Part shown: in pieces, positions 1-8,590 of the stretch
Numbering within the stretch: the stretch's first letter is position 1
Layout of the letters: every line of letters begins with the position of its first letter
Assembly: GCF_013009075.1 (NCBI RefSeq)
Contig: NZ_CP053108.1
Location: forward strand, 2,294,001 to 2,358,000
Source: Halomonas sp. TA22
GTDB taxonomy: Bacteria; Pseudomonadota; Gammaproteobacteria; Pseudomonadales; Halomonadaceae
Direction: 5' to 3'
Length of the DNA stretch: 64,000 nucleotides
The notes under the pieces: model-generated
What the model was told of the DNA's origin: nothing
The model's input: the letters and a program-made list of their open reading frames with translations, nothing else
Database searches by the model: none
Position numbers and translations under genes: made by a program

Positions 1-1
1 G

Positions 2-193
2 GGTGGATCCATTTTAATAGAGACGGTTTTTGCTTGGCCTGGTACGGGATTTCTTCTGAATGAGGCTATTTTACAGAGAGATTTACCAGTACTACAGGGA
101 GCCATACTACTCATGGCCCTGTTTTTTGTAGTCCTGAACCTCATGGTGGATTTGATGCAAAACATTATCGATAGAAGAATCCAGCGCGCATGA
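2..193 (+). CDS. Dipeptide/oligopeptide ABC transporter permease (DppB/OppB type), C-terminal part only
   Basis: The window opens inside this gene; 63 codons remain before the TGA. The translated end reads as the last segment of a BPD_transp_1 permease: a SILIETVFAWPGTGFLL stretch typical of DppB proteins, a final hydrophobic helix (ILLMALFFVVLNLMVDLMQ) and a short basic tail (DRRIQRA). DppB-type proteins form one half of the inner-membrane channel for peptides. The next three genes supply the second permease and both ATPases, so this is the start of a dpp-like operon whose binding-protein gene should lie to the left of the window. Base composition is AT-richer than most of the window, as for its neighbours. 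Confidence 0.85.
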   Translation, partial: GGSILIETVFAWPGTGFLLNEAILQRDLPVLQGAILLMALFFVVLNLMVDLMQNIIDRRIQRA

Positions 194-308
194 TACGGGT
201 TTTTTTCGGCAGTTGCACGGATTGAAAACGTTTCGTGGGTGCATGACTTGAGCGGAAAAAATGATGAGTCATGCAGAGAGGCTGAACTATGAATCCCAAG
301 GCAGAAAG

Positions 309-1217
309 ATGAAAGCAAATATAACTAGTCCATATATCAAAGACGAAGGGGCTGGAAGCGAAAGGATGGAGCTCCCAGCACCACGCTATTGGAAACGTGT
401 CGTACGGCATCTTCTCAGGGACCCTGTCACCATAGGCTGTACTTTGATAATTGTGGCAGTTGTAGGAGCGGCCATCGCAGCGCCTTTCATTGCTCCGGCC
501 AATCCGTTTGAGGCATCCATGATGAACAGGCTTCAACCCATCGGCTCTGAAGGTTATTTGCTGGGCACGGACCGTTTGGGACGAGATATCCTGTCTCGTT
601 TGCTTTATGGAGGGCGGGTGTCATTGATCATGGGGATTGCTCCAGTACTTTTAGCCGTGCTCATCGGCGGTGGAATGGGAATACTGGCAGGTTACGCTGG
701 TGGTTTCATGAATACTGTCATCATGCGTACTATGGATGTCTTCTATGCGTTTCCGTCAATCCTGCTGGCCATCGCTATTGCTGGAGCAATGGGGCCGGGA
801 ATCTCTAACGGAATAATCGCATTGACATTGGTATTTATTCCACCAATGACTCGTGTGGCGGAGAGTGCTGCCACTCAAATTCGCAAACATGATTATATAG
901 AAGCAGCCCGAGCTGCTACCTCGTCACATTATAGAGTACTACGAGTACATGTGGTTGGAAATGTCGTTGGTACTATCTTGGTCTATGCGACGAGCCTAGT
1001 GAGTCTCTCTATCATAATTGCCTCGGGCCTCAGCTTTTTAGGTTTGGGAGTGAGTCCTCCTAACCCGGAATGGGGTTTGATGCTGAGCGATCTCCGTGAG
1101 TCGATCTATTTCAATCCTTGGGTGGCGGTGCTTCCGGGATTAATGATCTTTGTGACTTCCGTCAGCTTCAATCTCCTGAGTGATGGATTAAGAAGTGCAA
1201 TGGATATTAGATTGTGA
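309..1217 (+). CDS. Dipeptide/oligopeptide ABC transporter permease (DppC type)
   Basis: Second inner-membrane permease of the peptide importer. It has an N-terminal cytoplasmic segment followed by a transmembrane helix ([22 protein letters not shown]), the DppC hallmark [23 protein letters not shown], and a permease core with the EAARAA loop that contacts the ATPases ([21 protein letters not shown]). It ends in a [11 protein letters not shown] tail, all standard for DppC/OppC. The frame is open from ATG 261, but ATG 309 has an AAGG seven bases upstream and gives a 302-residue protein, closer to family length; the start is therefore a judgement. The stop overlaps the region just before the next ATPase gene, consistent with one operon. 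Confidence 0.9.
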   Translation: MKANITSPYIKDEGAGSERMELPAPRYWKRVVRHLLRDPVTIGCTLIIVAVVGAAIAAPFIAPANPFEASMMNRLQPIGSEGYLLGTDRLGRDILSRLLYGGRVSLIMGIAPVLLAVLIGGGMGILAGYAGGFMNTVIMRTMDVFYAFPSILLAIAIAGAMGPGISNGIIALTLVFIPPMTRVAESAATQIRKHDYIEAARAATSSHYRVLRVHVVGNVVGTILVYATSLVSLSIIIASGLSFLGLGVSPPNPEWGLMLSDLRESIYFNPWVAVLPGLMIFVTSVSFNLLSDGLRSAMDIRL

Positions 1218-1228
1218 GAGGTGACAAT

Positions 1229-2326
1229 ATGGCCGTCAATGTGGGAAGTAATAGCCAGCACCAATTGGAAGAGCATGCCCGTGGTGGTCCTGCGCAACCC
1301 TTATTAATAGCGAATAAGCTTAAGAAACATTTTCCTGTCAGATCTAAAGCGTTTACTAGCCGGAAGATGGTTCGAGCGGTGGAAGGCATCAGCTTCTCAA
1401 TAGATAAAGGGGAAACGGTTGGGATTGTTGGAGAATCGGGCTGTGGGAAATCCACCACTGCCCGATTGATAATGGGCCTTGTTTCCGCTGACGACGGTGA
1501 GCTGATTTTCGATGGAGACCCGGTAGGATGCAGAGGCGGGTTAAGCTGGGAGAAATACCGACGCCAAGTCCAGATGGTTTTTCAGGATTCGTATTCGTCT
1601 TTGAATCCTAGACTGTCGGTGGAAGATAGCGTGGCGTTTGGCCCACAAAGTAATGGTATCAAAGCACACGAAGCGATAGAAAAATCACATATATTATTGA
1701 GGAAAGTGGGGCTTAATGTAGGGCTTTATAGTCGCCGTTTTCCTCATGAATTATCGGGAGGGCAGCGACAGCGGGTCAACATCGCGCGTGCTCTAGCGCT
1801 TAAGCCAAGGTTGTTGATTTTAGATGAAGCCGTATCTGCATTAGATAAATCTGTTGAGGCGCAGGTTCTTAATCTGCTGGTGGAATTGAAGAATACGCTT
1901 CAATTGACATACTTGTTTATCTCCCATGACCTCAATGTTATCTATTATATTTGTGACCGGGTCCTCGTTATGTATCTCGGTGAGATTGTCGAGATTGGTC
2001 CTGTCGAAGATATATATAGAAACCCGAGACACCCTTATACGCGTGCGCTTTTGGCGTCGATGCCAAGCATTGGTGCAGGCCAGCGGCGCAGTGAGCCACC
2101 ATTGTTTGGCGATCCACCTAATCCAATAAATCCACCTTCAGGGTGCCGGTTTCATACTCGTTGTGAGTTTGCAGATCGTACCTGCTCGGAACGCACTCCT
2201 GAGCTGCAATTCGTTTCCCTGAATGAAGTGAATGCTCATAAATCTCATTTAGTGGCTTGCCATATGTACAATAAATATAGTGAGAATCCGCAAGCGGAAA
2301 TAAAAAATATTATTGCTATGGGATAG
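1229..2326 (+). CDS. Peptide ABC transporter ATP-binding protein (DppF/OppF type)
   Basis: ATPase subunit that powers the peptide importer on the cytoplasmic face. Visible motifs are Walker A (GESGCGKST), Q-loop ([17 protein letters not shown]), signature ([15 protein letters not shown]), Walker B ([12 protein letters not shown]) and the switch His (FISHDLNV). The C-terminal oligo_HPY region ([17 protein letters not shown], then [15 protein letters not shown] with clustered Cys) identifies the Dpp/Opp subclass. A GTG start at 1214 is possible and would overlap the permease stop, but ATG 1229 has GAGAGGTG directly upstream and is preferred. Length is normal. It pairs with the ATPase gene at 2434. 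Confidence 0.93.
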   Translation: MAVNVGSNSQHQLEEHARGGPAQPLLIANKLKKHFPVRSKAFTSRKMVRAVEGISFSIDKGETVGIVGESGCGKSTTARLIMGLVSADDGELIFDGDPVGCRGGLSWEKYRRQVQMVFQDSYSSLNPRLSVEDSVAFGPQSNGIKAHEAIEKSHILLRKVGLNVGLYSRRFPHELSGGQRQRVNIARALALKPRLLILDEAVSALDKSVEAQVLNLLVELKNTLQLTYLFISHDLNVIYYICDRVLVMYLGEIVEIGPVEDIYRNPRHPYTRALLASMPSIGAGQRRSEPPLFGDPPNPINPPSGCRFHTRCEFADRTCSERTPELQFVSLNEVNAHKSHLVACHMYNKYSENPQAEIKNIIAMG

Positions 2327-2433
2327 ATGTAAGTAAAAGTCATTTTCATAGGCTGGTGTGAATATTTGCTGTATGGGGATAATTCCATCATTGGTATATC
2401 TTCCATATTGGTATGTCCTCCATAGGAAGGGAT

Positions 2434-3438
2434 ATGAAAAGTGCAGCGTGGGAAGATATCGACGAAAAAGGTATCGATCAAGTTCGTGTTACGAACTTGA
2501 TGGTGGGGTTCGTGCAAGAAAACCGGGTAATTCGTGCCGTCAATGATATCAGTTTCGAGATAAAAAAAGGCGAGGTTCTGTGCCTATTGGGGGAATCGGG
2601 TTCAGGAAAAAGTGTCACTTTGCGCGCCTTGCTTGGCCTACTACCCAAGCAGGCAAATGTCACTGGAAATGTGGTGATTTCGGGGCACGATGTGCTTGCT
2701 TTACGGGGTCAGCATTTAAGGGACTACCGTGGCGCAGTGACCTCAATGATATTTCAGGAACCCATGAATGCGCTAGATGCGGTCTTTCCTGTTGGGTTTC
2801 AGATAGCGGAGACCGTGAGAAGGCATATGAAGGTATCTCGTCGGGCAGCGAAACAGCGTGCCTTGGAATTGATGAGGTTAGTACAGATCCCGTCTCCTGA
2901 ACGAAGATACTACGCATACCCGCATGAATTGTCTGGCGGCCTCAGGCAGCGTGTAATGATTGCCGTTGCGCTTGCTCCCGAGCCTTCGTTCTTGTTAGCG
3001 GATGAGCCCACTACTGCTTTGGATGCCACCGTCCAGATCCAAATTTTGCTCTTGCTTAGAAAACTGGTAGATGAGTTGGGCATGAGCATGGTTTTCGTAA
3101 CTCACGACCTTGGGGTGGCTGGTGAAATTTCAGATAGGATTGCGGTGATGTATGCCGGACGCTTCGTGGAGATTGGCCAAACTCATGAAGTGGTAAAGGA
3201 ACCTATGCATCCCTACACCGTAGGGTTACTAAATGCGACTATAACGCCCGCGCATCGTGGACATTTACTCACTCCGATCCCTGGTGAACCGCCGGATCTT
3301 GCCGCTCTGCCCCGCGGTTGTAGCTTCTCTCAGCGTTGTGCACATGTGTCGGATAAATGTAGCGAAAAGGTACCCGATTTTGAGCGACGGGAAGAGGGTA
3401 GATACATACGTTGCATAAAAGAAATGTCGCTTGAATGA
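2434..3438 (+). CDS. Peptide ABC transporter ATP-binding protein (DppD/OppD type)
   Basis: Second ATPase of the peptide importer. Motifs: Walker A (GESGSGKSVTLRALLGLLP), Q-loop (SMIFQEPMNALDAVFPVG), signature (LSGGLRQRVMIAVAL), Walker B (LLADEPTTALD), switch His (FVTHDLGV) and the oligo_HPY tail (EPMHPYTVGLLNATI ... GCSFSQRCAHVSDKC). The signature has LRQR rather than QRQR, a common variant of the D-type subunit. ATG 2413 is in frame, but ATG 2434 follows AGGAAGG at the right spacing and is chosen. The 107-base gap after the preceding ATPase gene has no gene or obvious terminator. Confidence 0.93.
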   Translation: MKSAAWEDIDEKGIDQVRVTNLMVGFVQENRVIRAVNDISFEIKKGEVLCLLGESGSGKSVTLRALLGLLPKQANVTGNVVISGHDVLALRGQHLRDYRGAVTSMIFQEPMNALDAVFPVGFQIAETVRRHMKVSRRAAKQRALELMRLVQIPSPERRYYAYPHELSGGLRQRVMIAVALAPEPSFLLADEPTTALDATVQIQILLLLRKLVDELGMSMVFVTHDLGVAGEISDRIAVMYAGRFVEIGQTHEVVKEPMHPYTVGLLNATITPAHRGHLLTPIPGEPPDLAALPRGCSFSQRCAHVSDKCSEKVPDFERREEGRYIRCIKEMSLE

Positions 3439-3629
3439 GCACAGCAGAATCTTGTCTTTCTTACGAGTACTACGATGCACGGCATTCCCATGGTGCAATT
3501 GGATATCTTTGTCGAGGGGCACTGACGCTCCCGGCAGCCATCGACCTAAGCGAGCAGCGGTATCAGAAGAGAGAAAGGATAAGACCAAGGTGAAGTATTA
3601 TGATTTATCCGAAAAGGAGGTAGAAGCTA
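3439..3629. other. Intergenic stretch with weak tautomerase-like coding trace
   Basis: Between the peptide transporter and the CapA-like gene there is no convincing gene. ATG 3475 opens 16 codons reading MHGIPMVQLDIFVEGH before a TGA. The PMVQLDIFVEG portion resembles the N-terminus of small 4-oxalocrotonate tautomerase-like proteins (Pro-x-Val-x-hydrophobic ... EG), but nothing recognisable follows in any frame. The last bases (AAGGAGG at about 3615) are the strong ribosome binding site of the next gene. Confidence 0.3.
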
Positions 3630-4850
3630 GTGAGTAGAAACATTAAGGAAGTAAAGCTTGCCATGGTGGGTCAGTCATTGGTCGAACACAAAATCGAGCC
3701 TCATGATGCCGATGGTTGGGTTGAGTTAGAAGCAATACTTAAAGAGGCTGACTTTTCCTTCACTAATTTGGAGGTTACTGTCAAGGGAGATAGGGAGAGC
3801 TGGCCTATGAAACCACTCGATTGGTGTACACGTCCTGATGCTTCATCTTTGGACTGCCTAAAGAAATTGGGGTTTAATGTACTCTCTCTTGCAAATAACC
3901 ACGCTTGGGATCTTGGCCCCACAGGGGTATTGGATACGATTGAGTTAGTAGGAAAGGAAGGCTTCAAGCATGCTGGAACAGGTGTTTGTCTAGAGGATGC
4001 CGAAGCCCCGGTATTTGTCGATACACCAGGTGGTAGAGTCGCTCTTATTGCGATGGCATCAGGCAATCTTCCTGAGCAAGCTTTTGCAACGGCAAAAGAA
4101 AAACTTGGCTCGCTCGCTCGTCCCGGTGTGAACCCCATTTTGGTGCGGGATATCCATGCTGTGCCCAGGCAGGAGTTTGAACGGTTAGCGGCAACGCTTG
4201 CGCCACTTGGGTACGCCCCGGACGCCGATGGGTATATCCAGGTCGGAGAGCAATGGTTCGCCGAAGGGGAGCGACATGAAATTAAACGAGTTATTGACGC
4301 GGAGGATCGAGCTCGCCATCTCCGTCTGATAGCCGAGGCAGCGGAACAAGCCGATATCGTTCTGGTATACTTGCACCAGCACCATTGGGAACAGGAGTGG
4401 CAGCAGGTGGGGGAGTGGTTACAGGATTTTGCCCACGACTGTATAGATGCCGGTGCCCATGGCTTCCTCGGTCACGGTGTCCCCATGTTACAGGCTGTGG
4501 AGATCTATAAGGAAAAACCGATTTTTTATAGTCTTGGCAATTTTATCTTCCATCCGACTGCGGGACCATCTTACTGGCCTGATCACAGATGCTGGCAAAG
4601 TGTCATAGTTGAGGCGAGTTTTGCTGATGGCAGCTGGCAAGAGTTGAAGCTGCATCCCATTACACTCGGCAAGGAGGATATCATCGTGAATCAAGATATG
4701 TCCGATCCCTCCCGACTTTATCCTCTTCCGGCAGAGGGCCGTTACGGACAAAGTATTCTCGAACACTTGCGTGATTTATCTGCTCCTTTTGATTGTCGTA
4801 TAAATGTCAACGGCGATGTGGGGGAAGTTTTGCTGCGAGAGGTAGGATAA
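3630..4850 (+). CDS. CapA-like metallophosphatase family protein
   Basis: Belongs to the CapA/PgsA group of the calcineurin-like phosphoesterase superfamily, named for poly-gamma-glutamate capsule synthesis but mostly of unknown substrate. Seen in the 406 residues: TNLEVTV near residue 46, LANNHAWDLG (89-96), LVYLHQHHWEQEW (245-257), GHGVPMLQAVE (281-291) and SLGNFIFHP (301-309). These line up with the CapA motifs NLE, ANNHxxDxG, HWGxE, GHHPHVLQ and SLGNFvF, but the GHHPHV position reads GHGVPM and so lacks the second His. No signal peptide is evident, so it may be cytoplasmic. The GTG start is fixed by AAGGAGG upstream. Placement behind a peptide transporter suggests a role with imported (gamma-)peptides (inference). 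Confidence 0.78.
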   Translation: MSRNIKEVKLAMVGQSLVEHKIEPHDADGWVELEAILKEADFSFTNLEVTVKGDRESWPMKPLDWCTRPDASSLDCLKKLGFNVLSLANNHAWDLGPTGVLDTIELVGKEGFKHAGTGVCLEDAEAPVFVDTPGGRVALIAMASGNLPEQAFATAKEKLGSLARPGVNPILVRDIHAVPRQEFERLAATLAPLGYAPDADGYIQVGEQWFAEGERHEIKRVIDAEDRARHLRLIAEAAEQADIVLVYLHQHHWEQEWQQVGEWLQDFAHDCIDAGAHGFLGHGVPMLQAVEIYKEKPIFYSLGNFIFHPTAGPSYWPDHRCWQSVIVEASFADGSWQELKLHPITLGKEDIIVNQDMSDPSRLYPLPAEGRYGQSILEHLRDLSAPFDCRINVNGDVGEVLLREVG

Positions 4851-4964
4851 GGGGCACATGATAACTCAGTATAACGATTCATGTTTAATTGACCCGAGGT
4901 AATTCGGGGGCCTATCTCCGGTATATGATGCACTCGCGTCGCGTCTCCTTCGCCAGGAAGGAGT

Positions 4965-5215
4965 CGCGGCGGGGAGTATTTAGATGTTTGGTCCCGTGAA
5001 GTAATGGTTGGAGCATTATAAAATTTCTGGGGCTCTTTCTGCCATTGATCAAGGATAAATCCAATCGGCGTCTTGCTCTTGAGCGCCCTGAGTGGTCGGG
5101 CACTGTTATAGGCCCCATAGGTAATCATCCAGGTGGGACTGGAGCTGATCAAGCGAGATGTAATGCCTGAATTCATAGAATAACTGCAGCACTTTGGACC
5201 ACACGGTAGAGGCAG
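4965..5215 (-). pseudogene. IS481-like transposase remnant (integrase-core C-terminus)
   Basis: On the minus strand one frame (about 5215-5117) reads KVLQLFYEFRHYISLDQLQ and a second frame (about 5110-4973) continues YNSARPLRALKSKTPIGF, then ILDQWQKEPQKFYNAP; a third frame gives NHYFTGPNI. Together these match the C-terminal end of DDE integrase-core transposases (YN-x-xRPH-x-AL-x-x-x-TP, then W-x-x-EP). At least two frameshifts separate the pieces and the N-terminal catalytic part is missing. It is the leftmost identifiable piece of the IS graveyard; nothing else is recognisable between the CapA-like gene and this fragment. Confidence 0.6.
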
Positions 5216-5347
5216 GAGGGCCAGCACCGGTACCCTCCCTGCTTTACCAATGGAATGGTCCGCCCCACCTATACCGGCGCTGCTGCGCCACACTGTACTG
5301 ATAGGTAACGGGGCTATAGCCCTATCGGAGGATGAGGAGAGCATTTC

Positions 5348-6014
5348 ATGACCATTACCCGAGTCGGTGTCGATATCGTAAACTCTGTCTTTTATGTGTA
5401 TGGCGTAAACCGCCATGATCAGGCTCAGTGGCGCGGGAAATATTCACGTGATAAGTGACTGGGTGCCATCGTCAAGCGAGTCCCCGCTGGCGGCGAAATC
5501 GGCATGGAAGCCTATGCCTCCTCTCACTACTGGGCGCGTGCACTCCAGGCATGTGGCTATCATGTCAAGCTGATCGCGGCTCAGTTCGTGAAGCCCTACG
5601 TCAAGAGCAACAAGAACGACCGGGTCGATGCCGAGGCCATCTGTGAGGCCATGAGCCGGCTGACTATGCGCTTCGTGACGGTCAAGACGGCGCTCAACAA
5701 GATGTTCAGGCCGCGCACCGCATCCGCGAAGAGTTGGTTCAGCAGCGCACAGCCAAGGCCAACTAGATCCGTGGCCTGAGTGGGCGAATATGGACTGGTG
5801 GCGCCAGTTGGCATCGGTCAACTGCGAGCGGCTCTGCCACGCTGGCTGAAAGATGCCGAGAACGGCTTGACCGATAGCTTTCGCCTCCTGCTCGCTAGAC
5901 TCGCCGAGGACCTGTGCTACTTGGATGATCGCATTGCCTCTGTCACGGAGCGCATCGCGCATCACGCCAAAGCTGACCCAGTGGCGAAAAGCCTGATAAC
6001 TCTTCGAGGTGTCT
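5348..6014 (+). pseudogene. IS110-family transposase, frameshifted and truncated
   Basis: ATG 5348 opens MTITRVGVDIVNSVFYVYGV, the DEDD-type N-terminus of IS110 transposases. An in-frame TGA at 5456-5458 interrupts it, then the same frame continues with MEAYASSHYWARALQACGY and KSNKNDRVDAEAICEAM, core IS110 motifs. A frameshift near 5690 moves the match to a frame reading QQDVQAAHRIREELVQQRT, which has a TAG. The match then returns at 5780 as VGEYGLVAPVGIGQLRAALP and runs to SLITLRGV near 6014. There the sequence switches abruptly to an opposite-strand IS3 orfA, so the C-terminal transposase domain is lost. Clearly non-functional. Confidence 0.8.
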
Positions 6015-6213
6015 TGAGTCGGGCGTTCTCGGTCTCCAGCTCGCGCAGGCGCTTGGCCTCCGAAATCTCCATGCCGCTGTACTGGGCCTTCCAGCGGTAA
6101 AGGGTCTGCTCGGTCACGCCGTTCTGCCGGGCCAGCTCGGCGATCGAGACACCACGCTCGTTGGCCTTGAGGATACTGATGAACTGCTCTTCGGTATGTC
6201 GGTTACGCTTCAT
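6015..6213 (-). pseudogene. IS3-family transposase orfA fragment
   Basis: From ATG 6213 the minus strand encodes MKRNRHTEEQFISILKANER, an HTH (SIAELARQNGVTEQTLYRWK) and the start of the leucine-zipper segment (RLRELETENARLK). These are the hallmarks of the OrfA helix-turn-helix protein of IS3 elements. After ENARLK the frame runs into the IS110 remnant at about 6015, so the 3' end of orfA and all of orfB are gone. A GGAGAT ribosome binding site is still present before the ATG. The sharp junction suggests a deletion or recombination between two insertion sequences. Confidence 0.8.
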
Positions 6214-6249
6214 CGTGAGATCTCCTGCTATGAGGATAACGTAGCGGAA

Positions 6250-6516
6250 AACTCACATTGGCGGTGGACCGGTTACTGGGGGAAAGGTCAGTACGACATG
6301 GCAATCAGCAGCGGCATTGAGGCCCTGGGACGCTTTGCCAAGCGGCTGGCTCCCTATCTGGGCATCATGTCCAGTACCCGGCACCGGCTGAACACCAACG
6401 TGCTGGAGGGCATGAACAATCGGATCAAGGTCATCAAGCGGATGGCCTATGGGTATCGGGACACGGCGTACTTCTTTCTGAAGATCCGTGTCGCGTTTCC
6501 CGGCAAAATGAGATGA
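6250..6516 (+). pseudogene. ISL3-family transposase C-terminal fragment
   Basis: The frame to the TGA at 6516 carries GRFAKRLAPYLGIMSSTRHR, LNTNVLEGMNNRIKVIKRMA and YGYRDTAYFFLKIRVAFPGK. This is the very end of ISL3-type (DDE_Tnp_ISL3) transposases, where VLEG-x-NN-x-IK includes the last catalytic Glu. The upstream three quarters of the gene, including the first catalytic Asp residues, are missing, and the apparent start at 6196 belongs to neighbouring IS3 DNA. A remnant rather than an active gene. Confidence 0.75.
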
Positions 6517-6540
6517 ACCATAAAAAATCGTCATAGTTTC

Positions 6541-7138
6541 AAGCGTATTCGGCGCTCACTGAAGGGACGGCGTGATGAAACGGATTTTCGCAACACTTAG
6601 CGCCTCCTGAAGGCGCTTCACGAGCGTGAGGATCGAGGCGAGCACGAGCTGTATTACTTTGACAAGTCGGGCTTTTCGCAGTCATCGTCGGTGCCTTATG
6701 CGTGGAGCCCTATCGGTAAGCCCTGGGAGGTGACGGCTTACTCACACAGTCGCAGGCTCAACGTATTGGGGTTTCTCAGCCGGCAAGGGAAGTTGGTTCA
6801 CCCTACCACCACCGAACCCGTCATGACGGAAACGGTAATTGCGGCATTTGACCAGTTTGTGTCCCAGAAAGATTCCGATACCTTCCGGTGGTGGTGCTGG
6901 ACAATGTCAGCATGCATCGTTCCAGGGCCTTTAGATGCAAGATGCAGGAGGGGATGTCGCATCGTGTGCACTTGGTCTACCTATCCGCCTACTCGCCGGA
7001 ATTGAACCTGATTGCGATCCTGTGGCGGCAGATGAAGTACCCTGGCTGCCCTTGAGCGCCTACCTCTCATTTGACCACCTCTGTAATGATGTGCGCCGCT
7101 TGCTTGGTGGCTACGGAAGTAGAGCGCTCGATTATTAA
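6541..7138 (+). pseudogene. IS630-family transposase, multiply frameshifted
   Basis: One frame from 6541 reads KRIRRSLKGRRDETDF, has a TAG at 6598-6600, then continues with HELYYFDKSGFSQSSSVPYA and NVLGFLSRQGKLVHPTT. The match shifts near 6885 to VVVLDNVSMHRSRAF and YLSAYSPELNLIAILWRQMK, the DDE segment of IS630/Tc1-like enzymes (second Asp in LDN, Glu in SPELNLIE-like). It shifts again near 7040 to WLPLSAYLSFDHLCNDVRRL up to the TAA at 7138. The start, one stop and two frameshifts make it dead. Right-hand end of the IS graveyard. Confidence 0.8.
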
Positions 7139-7189
7139 TGAATGGCCACGTAGTAGATCACTTGCCCCAGCCTCTCTCGTGAGTTATTT

Positions 7190-7204
7190 TGGAAATGATT
7201 TCCA
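7190..7204. promoter_or_regulatory. Perfect 15-bp palindrome matching the IclR-type operator
   Basis: TGGAAATGATTTCCA is a perfect palindrome (six-base arms, three-base centre) ending 38 bases before the allE start. It equals the consensus I recall for Escherichia coli IclR, TGGAAATNATTTCCA. AllR, the repressor of allantoin genes, is an IclR-family protein, so position and sequence both suggest an AllR-like site controlling allE-allA. No IclR-family gene is in the window. Confidence 0.65.
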
Positions 7205-7242
7205 TAATATTCCTTGCCGGCCGGGTGCCCACCTGAGGATTC

Positions 7243-8082
7243 ATGATGACCAAGCGAAGCTACTACGCGCCCCATGGCGGCCATCCGGCTCAGACCCAAC
7301 TGCTCTCCGACCGTGCGGTGTTCACCGAGGCCTACGCGATCATTCCCAAGGGGGTGATGCGCGATATCGTCACTAGCAATCTGCCTTTCTGGGAGAAGAC
7401 CCGGCTATGGGTGCTGTCGCGGCCACTGTCGGGATTCGCCGAAACCTTCTCCCAGTACATCATGGAAGTTGCCCCTGACGGCGGCAGCGACAGGCCCGAG
7501 CCCGATCCCGCAGCGGAAGGGGTGCTGTTCGTGGTGGAGGGGCAGCTGACGTTGACGCTCTCGGGTGAACGGCACCTGATGCAGCCGGGCGGTTATGCTT
7601 TTATTCCACCGGGAAGCGACTGGCAGGTGTGTAACGACACCGATGCCGCGGTGCGCTTCCACTGGGTGCGCAAGGCCTACGAGTGCGTCGAGGGCATTGA
7701 GGTACCCAAGGCCTTCGTCACCAACGAGAACGACATCACACCTCGGGAGATGCCGGGCACCGAAGGGCGCTGGGCGACCACGCGCTTCGTCGATCCCGAT
7801 GACGTGCGCCACGACATGCACGTCAACATCGTCACCTTCCAGCCGGGAGGCGTGATCCCCTTCGACGAGACCCACGTGATGGAGCATGGCCTCTACGTGC
7901 TCGAGGGCAAGGCGGTCTACCATCTCAACCAGCAGTGGGTGGAAGTGGAGGCCGGCGACTTCATGTGGCTGCGCGCCTTCTGCCCACAGGCTTGCTATGC
8001 CGGCGGTCCGGGGCCGTTTCGCTACCTGCTCTACAAGGATGTGAACCGGCACATGAAGCTCACGCCCTTTGGCGCCCGTTAA
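7243..8082 (+). CDS. allE: (S)-ureidoglycine aminohydrolase
   Basis: Double-cupin manganese enzyme of purine/allantoin breakdown: it releases ammonia from (S)-ureidoglycine to give (S)-ureidoglycolate. The protein (279 residues; E. coli AllE is about 261) has the family N-terminus (RSYYAPHGGHPAQTQLLSDR), a first cupin with GVLFVVEGQLTLTL and PGGYAFIPPGSDW, and a second cupin with HVMEHGLYVLEGKAVYHLNQ, W-x-EV-x-x-GDFMWLRAFCPQ and a conserved YKDVNR end. The second cupin keeps His and Glu residues (FDETHVMEHG) expected for metal and substrate binding. ATG 7243 and ATG 7246 are both possible behind GAGG. The ureidoglycolate lyase gene follows after 17 bases. Confidence 0.92.
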   Translation: MMTKRSYYAPHGGHPAQTQLLSDRAVFTEAYAIIPKGVMRDIVTSNLPFWEKTRLWVLSRPLSGFAETFSQYIMEVAPDGGSDRPEPDPAAEGVLFVVEGQLTLTLSGERHLMQPGGYAFIPPGSDWQVCNDTDAAVRFHWVRKAYECVEGIEVPKAFVTNENDITPREMPGTEGRWATTRFVDPDDVRHDMHVNIVTFQPGGVIPFDETHVMEHGLYVLEGKAVYHLNQQWVEVEAGDFMWLRAFCPQACYAGGPGPFRYLLYKDVNRHMKLTPFGAR

Positions 8083-8099
8083 ACGGGTAGGGAGAGACC

Positions 8100-8588
8100 A
8101 TGCTTGAACTCAAGGCCCAGCCACTGACCCCGAAGGCCTTCGCGGCGTTCGGTGACGTCATCGATACGCGATGCGCCGATTACTTCGAGATCAATGCCGG
8201 GCGTACCCGGCGTTATCACGATCTGGCCAGGGTCGAGACGCTCGGTGAAGGGGCACGTCCGCTGATCAGCATCTTCGTCAGCCAGCCGGTAGCGTTGCCC
8301 CTGGAACTCGACTTCCTTGAGCGTCATCCGCTGGGCAGCCAAGCCTTCATGCCGCTGCACCAGGAGCGCTTCGTGATTGTCGTCGCACCGCCGGGCGAGA
8401 CGATCGATTCACACGCGGTGAGGGCGTTCGTCACCGATGGGCATCAGGGCGTCAACTACCGTGCCGGTACCTGGCACGCCATCCAGTCGGTGCTCGACCG
8501 CGAGGGCGAATTCCTGGTCGTCGATCGTGGTGGAGAGGGCAACAATTGCGAGGAGTGCCCTCTCCTGTTGCGGGTCTTGCTGGACTGA
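8100..8588 (+). CDS. allA: Ureidoglycolate lyase
   Basis: Converts (S)-ureidoglycolate to glyoxylate and urea, the step after AllE. The 162 residues match the AllA family in length and order: LTPKAFAAFGDVID near the N-terminus, INAGRTRRYHDLARV, LISIFVSQPVALPLELDFLERHPLGSQAFMPL (the cupin-like core), VVAPPG, AFVTDGHQGVNYRAGTWHAIQSVL and a final FLVVDRGGEGNNCEEC. GERHPLGSQAF-type and YxxGTWHH/A-type motifs are the family signature. Together with allE it makes a two-gene ureide operon; allantoinase, allantoicase and glyoxylate genes are not in the window. A shadow of the symporter gene lies on the opposite strand just downstream, so transcription is convergent. Confidence 0.92.
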   Translation: MLELKAQPLTPKAFAAFGDVIDTRCADYFEINAGRTRRYHDLARVETLGEGARPLISIFVSQPVALPLELDFLERHPLGSQAFMPLHQERFVIVVAPPGETIDSHAVRAFVTDGHQGVNYRAGTWHAIQSVLDREGEFLVVDRGGEGNNCEECPLLLRVLLD

Positions 8589-8590
8589 GC

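Noticed and set aside
3475-3525. Tautomerase-like N-terminal peptide
   Set aside because: Only about 11 residues resemble the family and no continuation is found in other frames; chance cannot be excluded.
3431-3637. 68-codon open frame before the CapA-like gene
   Set aside because: No ribosome binding site, no similarity, and its end overlaps the strong binding site and GTG of the CapA-like gene.
4742-5416. 224-codon minus-strand open frame
   Set aside because: Only its central part matches an IS481-like transposase; the rest is antisense to the CapA-like gene end and to the IS110 start, so it is not a gene.
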